Of a stretch of DNA of 15,689 nucleotides, positions 13,555 to 15,689 are shown piece by piece. How positions within the stretch are numbered: position 1 is the first letter of the stretch; the number at the start of each line of letters is the position of its first letter. The stretch is taken from the NCBI GenBank assembly GCA_041158165.1, contig JBEBBW010000034.1, positions 1 to 15,689 of the forward strand, in the 5' to 3' direction. Position numbers and translations under genes: made by a program. This stretch comes from TMED14 sp041158165 (GTDB lineage Bacteria > Bacteroidota > Bacteroidia > Flavobacteriales > Schleiferiaceae). The notes under the pieces are model-generated. The model made no database searches, was not told the origin of the DNA, and saw only the letters and a list, made by a program, of their open reading frames with translations.

Positions 13555-14969
13555 CCTTCGATCGGATCGAAGACCTGCACCGGGCCCTAGATTCCGGTCA
13601 AACCACCTGTGCCAAATTGGCCGAGGAGGCGCTTCGCCGTGCGTCCGAAGAAAATCCGCGCATCAACGCGCTGGCCGAGCTTTTTCACGAAAGCGCTAAA
13701 GCCCAAGCCGCTGCCGTGGACGCCCGCAGGGCCCGAGGAGATCGACGCGCCCTCGACGGCGTGACGATGGTCATCAAAGACAACATGGTTTATGCAGGCC
13801 ACGCGGCAGGGGCCAGTTCCAAAATTTTAACGGGTTTTGTAAGTCCCTACAGCGCCACTGCCGTGCAGCGCGTGCTTGACGCGGGAGCGATCCTCATCGG
13901 ACGCGCCAACTGCGACGAGTTTGCGATGGGCTCGTCGAACGAAACGTCGGTCTACGGGCCGGTTCGCAACCCGCTCGACCTTAACCGCACGCCGGGCGGC
14001 TCATCAGGCGGTTCTGCCGCAGCCGTCGCCGCAGGATGGGTGCACGCCGCGTTGGGCAGCGATACGGGAGGATCCATTCGCCAACCGGCTGCCTTTTGTG
14101 GCATTTTCGGCGCCAAGCCCACCTACGGCCGCATTTCGCGCTACGGCCTGATCGCCTACGCGTCGTCGTTTGACCAAATTGGCCCTTTGACGCGCAGTGC
14201 ACGCGACTTGGCCACGATTACCGAAGTGCTTTCGGGCGCCGACGAATTCGACAGCACCTGTAGCGACCGTCCGGTTCCGTCCATGACCGCCGAAGGGCGC
14301 GACCCGCGAAGCTTGAGTTTTGGCTACTACCAAGAGGTGCTGGACAACCCTGCGCTCGATCCCGAGCTGCGCAGCGCGTTTATGGCCAAGATGGACGCCC
14401 TTCGCGCCGCGGGCCACCGCGTTGAAGCGCTCAACTTTGACTACCTCGACGTGCTGGTTCCGATTTACTACATCTTGACCACCGCCGAAGCCAGCGCCAA
14501 CCTCGCCCGATTTGACGGCGTGCGCTACGGCTACCGCGCCGAAGGCGTCAAAACCCTCGATGAGCTGTACAAGCGCAGCCGTTCCAAAGGCTTTGGCACC
14601 GAGGTGCAGCGCCGCATTTTGCTCGGAACGTTTGTGCTGCGCAGCGGCTACTTTGATGCCTACTACGGCAAGGCCCAAAAGGCCCGTCGCGCCGTGCAGG
14701 ACGCCACCAACGCCGACTTGGCGAAGGTCGACCTGCTCATCAGCCCGACGACCCCCCACACCGCGTTTGAATTAGGACGCGAAACAAGTGATCCGACCGT
14801 TATGTACCTTGAAGACATCTTCACGGTGCAGGCGCCGATTGCGGGATTGCCCGCGCTGAGTTTGCCTATGGGGCTGCATTCCAACGGACTTCCGATGGGA
14901 CTGCACCTCACCGCGAAGGCCTTCGACGAACCCACCTTGTTTCGTGCCGCAGAATATTTGAGTTCATGA
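13551..14969 (+). CDS. gatA: Aspartyl/glutamyl-tRNA(Asn/Gln) amidotransferase subunit A
   Basis: A 472-residue amidase-signature enzyme. The Ser-cisSer-Lys triad is readable: K76 in MVIKDN, S151 in PGGSSGGSA, and S175 in DTGGSIRQPA; spacing matches characterised GatA (K79, S154, S178). GatA frees ammonia from glutamine and passes it to GatB, which amidates Glu-tRNA(Gln) or Asp-tRNA(Asn). NCDEFAMGSSNETS and FGAKPTYGRISRYGL are GatA-specific blocks and argue against a generic amidase. gatB and gatC are not in the window. It overlaps tatA at the start and the transglycosylase gene at the end, both as ATGA. Confidence 0.95.
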   Translation: MTFDRIEDLHRALDSGQTTCAKLAEEALRRASEENPRINALAELFHESAKAQAAAVDARRARGDRRALDGVTMVIKDNMVYAGHAAGASSKILTGFVSPYSATAVQRVLDAGAILIGRANCDEFAMGSSNETSVYGPVRNPLDLNRTPGGSSGGSAAAVAAGWVHAALGSDTGGSIRQPAAFCGIFGAKPTYGRISRYGLIAYASSFDQIGPLTRSARDLATITEVLSGADEFDSTCSDRPVPSMTAEGRDPRSLSFGYYQEVLDNPALDPELRSAFMAKMDALRAAGHRVEALNFDYLDVLVPIYYILTTAEASANLARFDGVRYGYRAEGVKTLDELYKRSRSKGFGTEVQRRILLGTFVLRSGYFDAYYGKAQKARRAVQDATNADLAKVDLLISPTTPHTAFELGRETSDPTVMYLEDIFTVQAPIAGLPALSLPMGLHSNGLPMGLHLTAKAFDEPTLFRAAEYLSS

Positions 14970-15689
14970 TTCGTCCCCTAGCGATACTCGCCGCGCTGCT
15001 GATTTCAGCGCCCTTGTGTGCGTCGGCCGCCGACGCCGACACGGTGCGCCACGGCCTGGCCACCAAAGTCGACACCATGTACGCCAAGTGGCTGCTCAGC
15101 AGCAGCGAGCGGAACTGGACAAGCCAGTTCAAAGGCCCCATTGACACCTTAGCGGGCGCCACGCTTGGGGTCAGCGACGAAGTCATCAAGCAGCGCCTGG
15201 CCGCCTTGGACCGACGTACGCCCATGGACCTTCGCTACACCCAAGACGTGAAAAACGCCATCGCGATGTATGTGGTCCGAAAAAAGGACCTCGTGTCGCG
15301 CGTTATGGGCCGCGGACGCTACTACTTCCCGATTTTTGAAGCCGCACTTGACCAGTACAATCTGCCCATCGAGTTGCGCGCGCTGCCGATGATTGAGTCT
15401 GCGCTCAATCCCCTCGCAACAAGCCCTGCCGGCGCCAAAGGGCTGTGGCAGTTTATGTATGCCACGGGCAAGCTCCAAGGCCTGGAAATCGGGAGCTACG
15501 TCGACGAGCGTTCTGACCCCGTCAAATCGACCGACGCGGCATGCCGCTACCTGCTCAAGCTATACGACATGTTTGACAGCTGGGAGCTGGCGCTCGCCGC
15601 CTACAACGCGGGGCCCGGCAACGTGACCAAGGCCATCCGCGCTTCGGGCGGCAAGACCAACTACTGGGAAATTCGGCCCTACCTGCCCC
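14966..15689 (+). CDS. mltD: Membrane-bound lytic murein transglycosylase, MltD-like (C-terminus cut by window edge)
   Basis: The frame runs from an ATG at 14966, overlapping the gatA stop (ATGA), to the right edge with no stop: 241 residues, C-terminus missing. Residues 1-22 are a signal peptide (MIRPLAILAALLISAPLCASA). The soluble lytic transglycosylase domain starts near residue 120; the catalytic glutamate is E144 in LPMIESALNPLATSPAGAKG, followed by LWQFM and the AYNAGPGNV block. These enzymes cleave the MurNAc-GlcNAc bond of peptidoglycan to form 1,6-anhydro ends. MltD proteins usually carry LysM wall-binding repeats after this domain, which would lie beyond the window. C18 in PLCASA is not in a clear lipobox, so lipid anchoring is doubtful. 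Confidence 0.9.
   Translation, partial: MIRPLAILAALLISAPLCASAADADTVRHGLATKVDTMYAKWLLSSSERNWTSQFKGPIDTLAGATLGVSDEVIKQRLAALDRRTPMDLRYTQDVKNAIAMYVVRKKDLVSRVMGRGRYYFPIFEAALDQYNLPIELRALPMIESALNPLATSPAGAKGLWQFMYATGKLQGLEIGSYVDERSDPVKSTDAACRYLLKLYDMFDSWELALAAYNAGPGNVTKAIRASGGKTNYWEIRPYLP

Overview
The window looks like a chromosomal segment of a GC-rich member of the Bacteroidota, probably from the Flavobacteriales side of the phylum. The evidence is the gene order (flippase-dut-sugar nucleotidyltransferase-TPR protein; ileS-dksA/traR-lspA; tatA-gatA-mltD), the absence of clear Shine-Dalgarno sequences, and promoter boxes that match the Bacteroidota -7 consensus TAnnTTTG. I recall these gene orders as common in the phylum and have not checked them against genomes. 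Coding regions are mostly near 60% GC or above. The exceptions are an AT-rich intergenic stretch near 4020-4080 and a two-gene toxin-antitoxin cassette.

Region 1 (1-3982, minus strand) is a tight operon read right to left: a Wzx-like flippase, dUTPase, a sugar-phosphate nucleotidyltransferase with a beta-helix tail, and a secreted TPR-like protein that runs off the left edge. Region 2 (3983-4330) is a non-coding divergent gap. It holds an AT-rich block, a short leader-like ORF ending in a strong rho-independent terminator, and an imperfect tandem repeat of period 64 that duplicates a promoter-like box and start codon. Region 3 (4331-5347, plus) is a serine racemase/threonine dehydratase-type PLP enzyme. 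Region 4 (5339-6011, minus) is a higBA toxin-antitoxin module with its own promoter and a candidate operator; its 3' end overlaps the dehydratase by 9 bases.

Region 5 (6124-12319 and on to 13314, plus) holds ridA-ileS (ATGA overlap), a Cys-depleted DksA/TraR protein, lspA (TTG start overlapping the previous stop), a secreted M28 metallopeptidase and gpsA (TAATG overlap). Region 6 (13357-15689, plus) holds tatA-gatA-mltD, joined by ATGA overlaps; the lytic transglycosylase runs off the right edge.

Most genes are core housekeeping. The dehydratase makes reactive enamines, RidA destroys them, and IleRS uses isoleucine, whose biosynthesis RidA protects, so the dehydratase-ridA-ileS neighbourhood is functionally coherent although higBA interrupts it. 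LspA, TatA, the flippase and MltD serve the envelope. I found no clearly new defence or mobile system. The least ordinary parts are the 4070-4345 leader/repeat region, the repeated placement of -7 boxes 4-5 bases before start codons (suggesting leaderless mRNAs), and the inserted higBA cassette. No tRNA, rRNA, CRISPR array or insertion sequence was seen.
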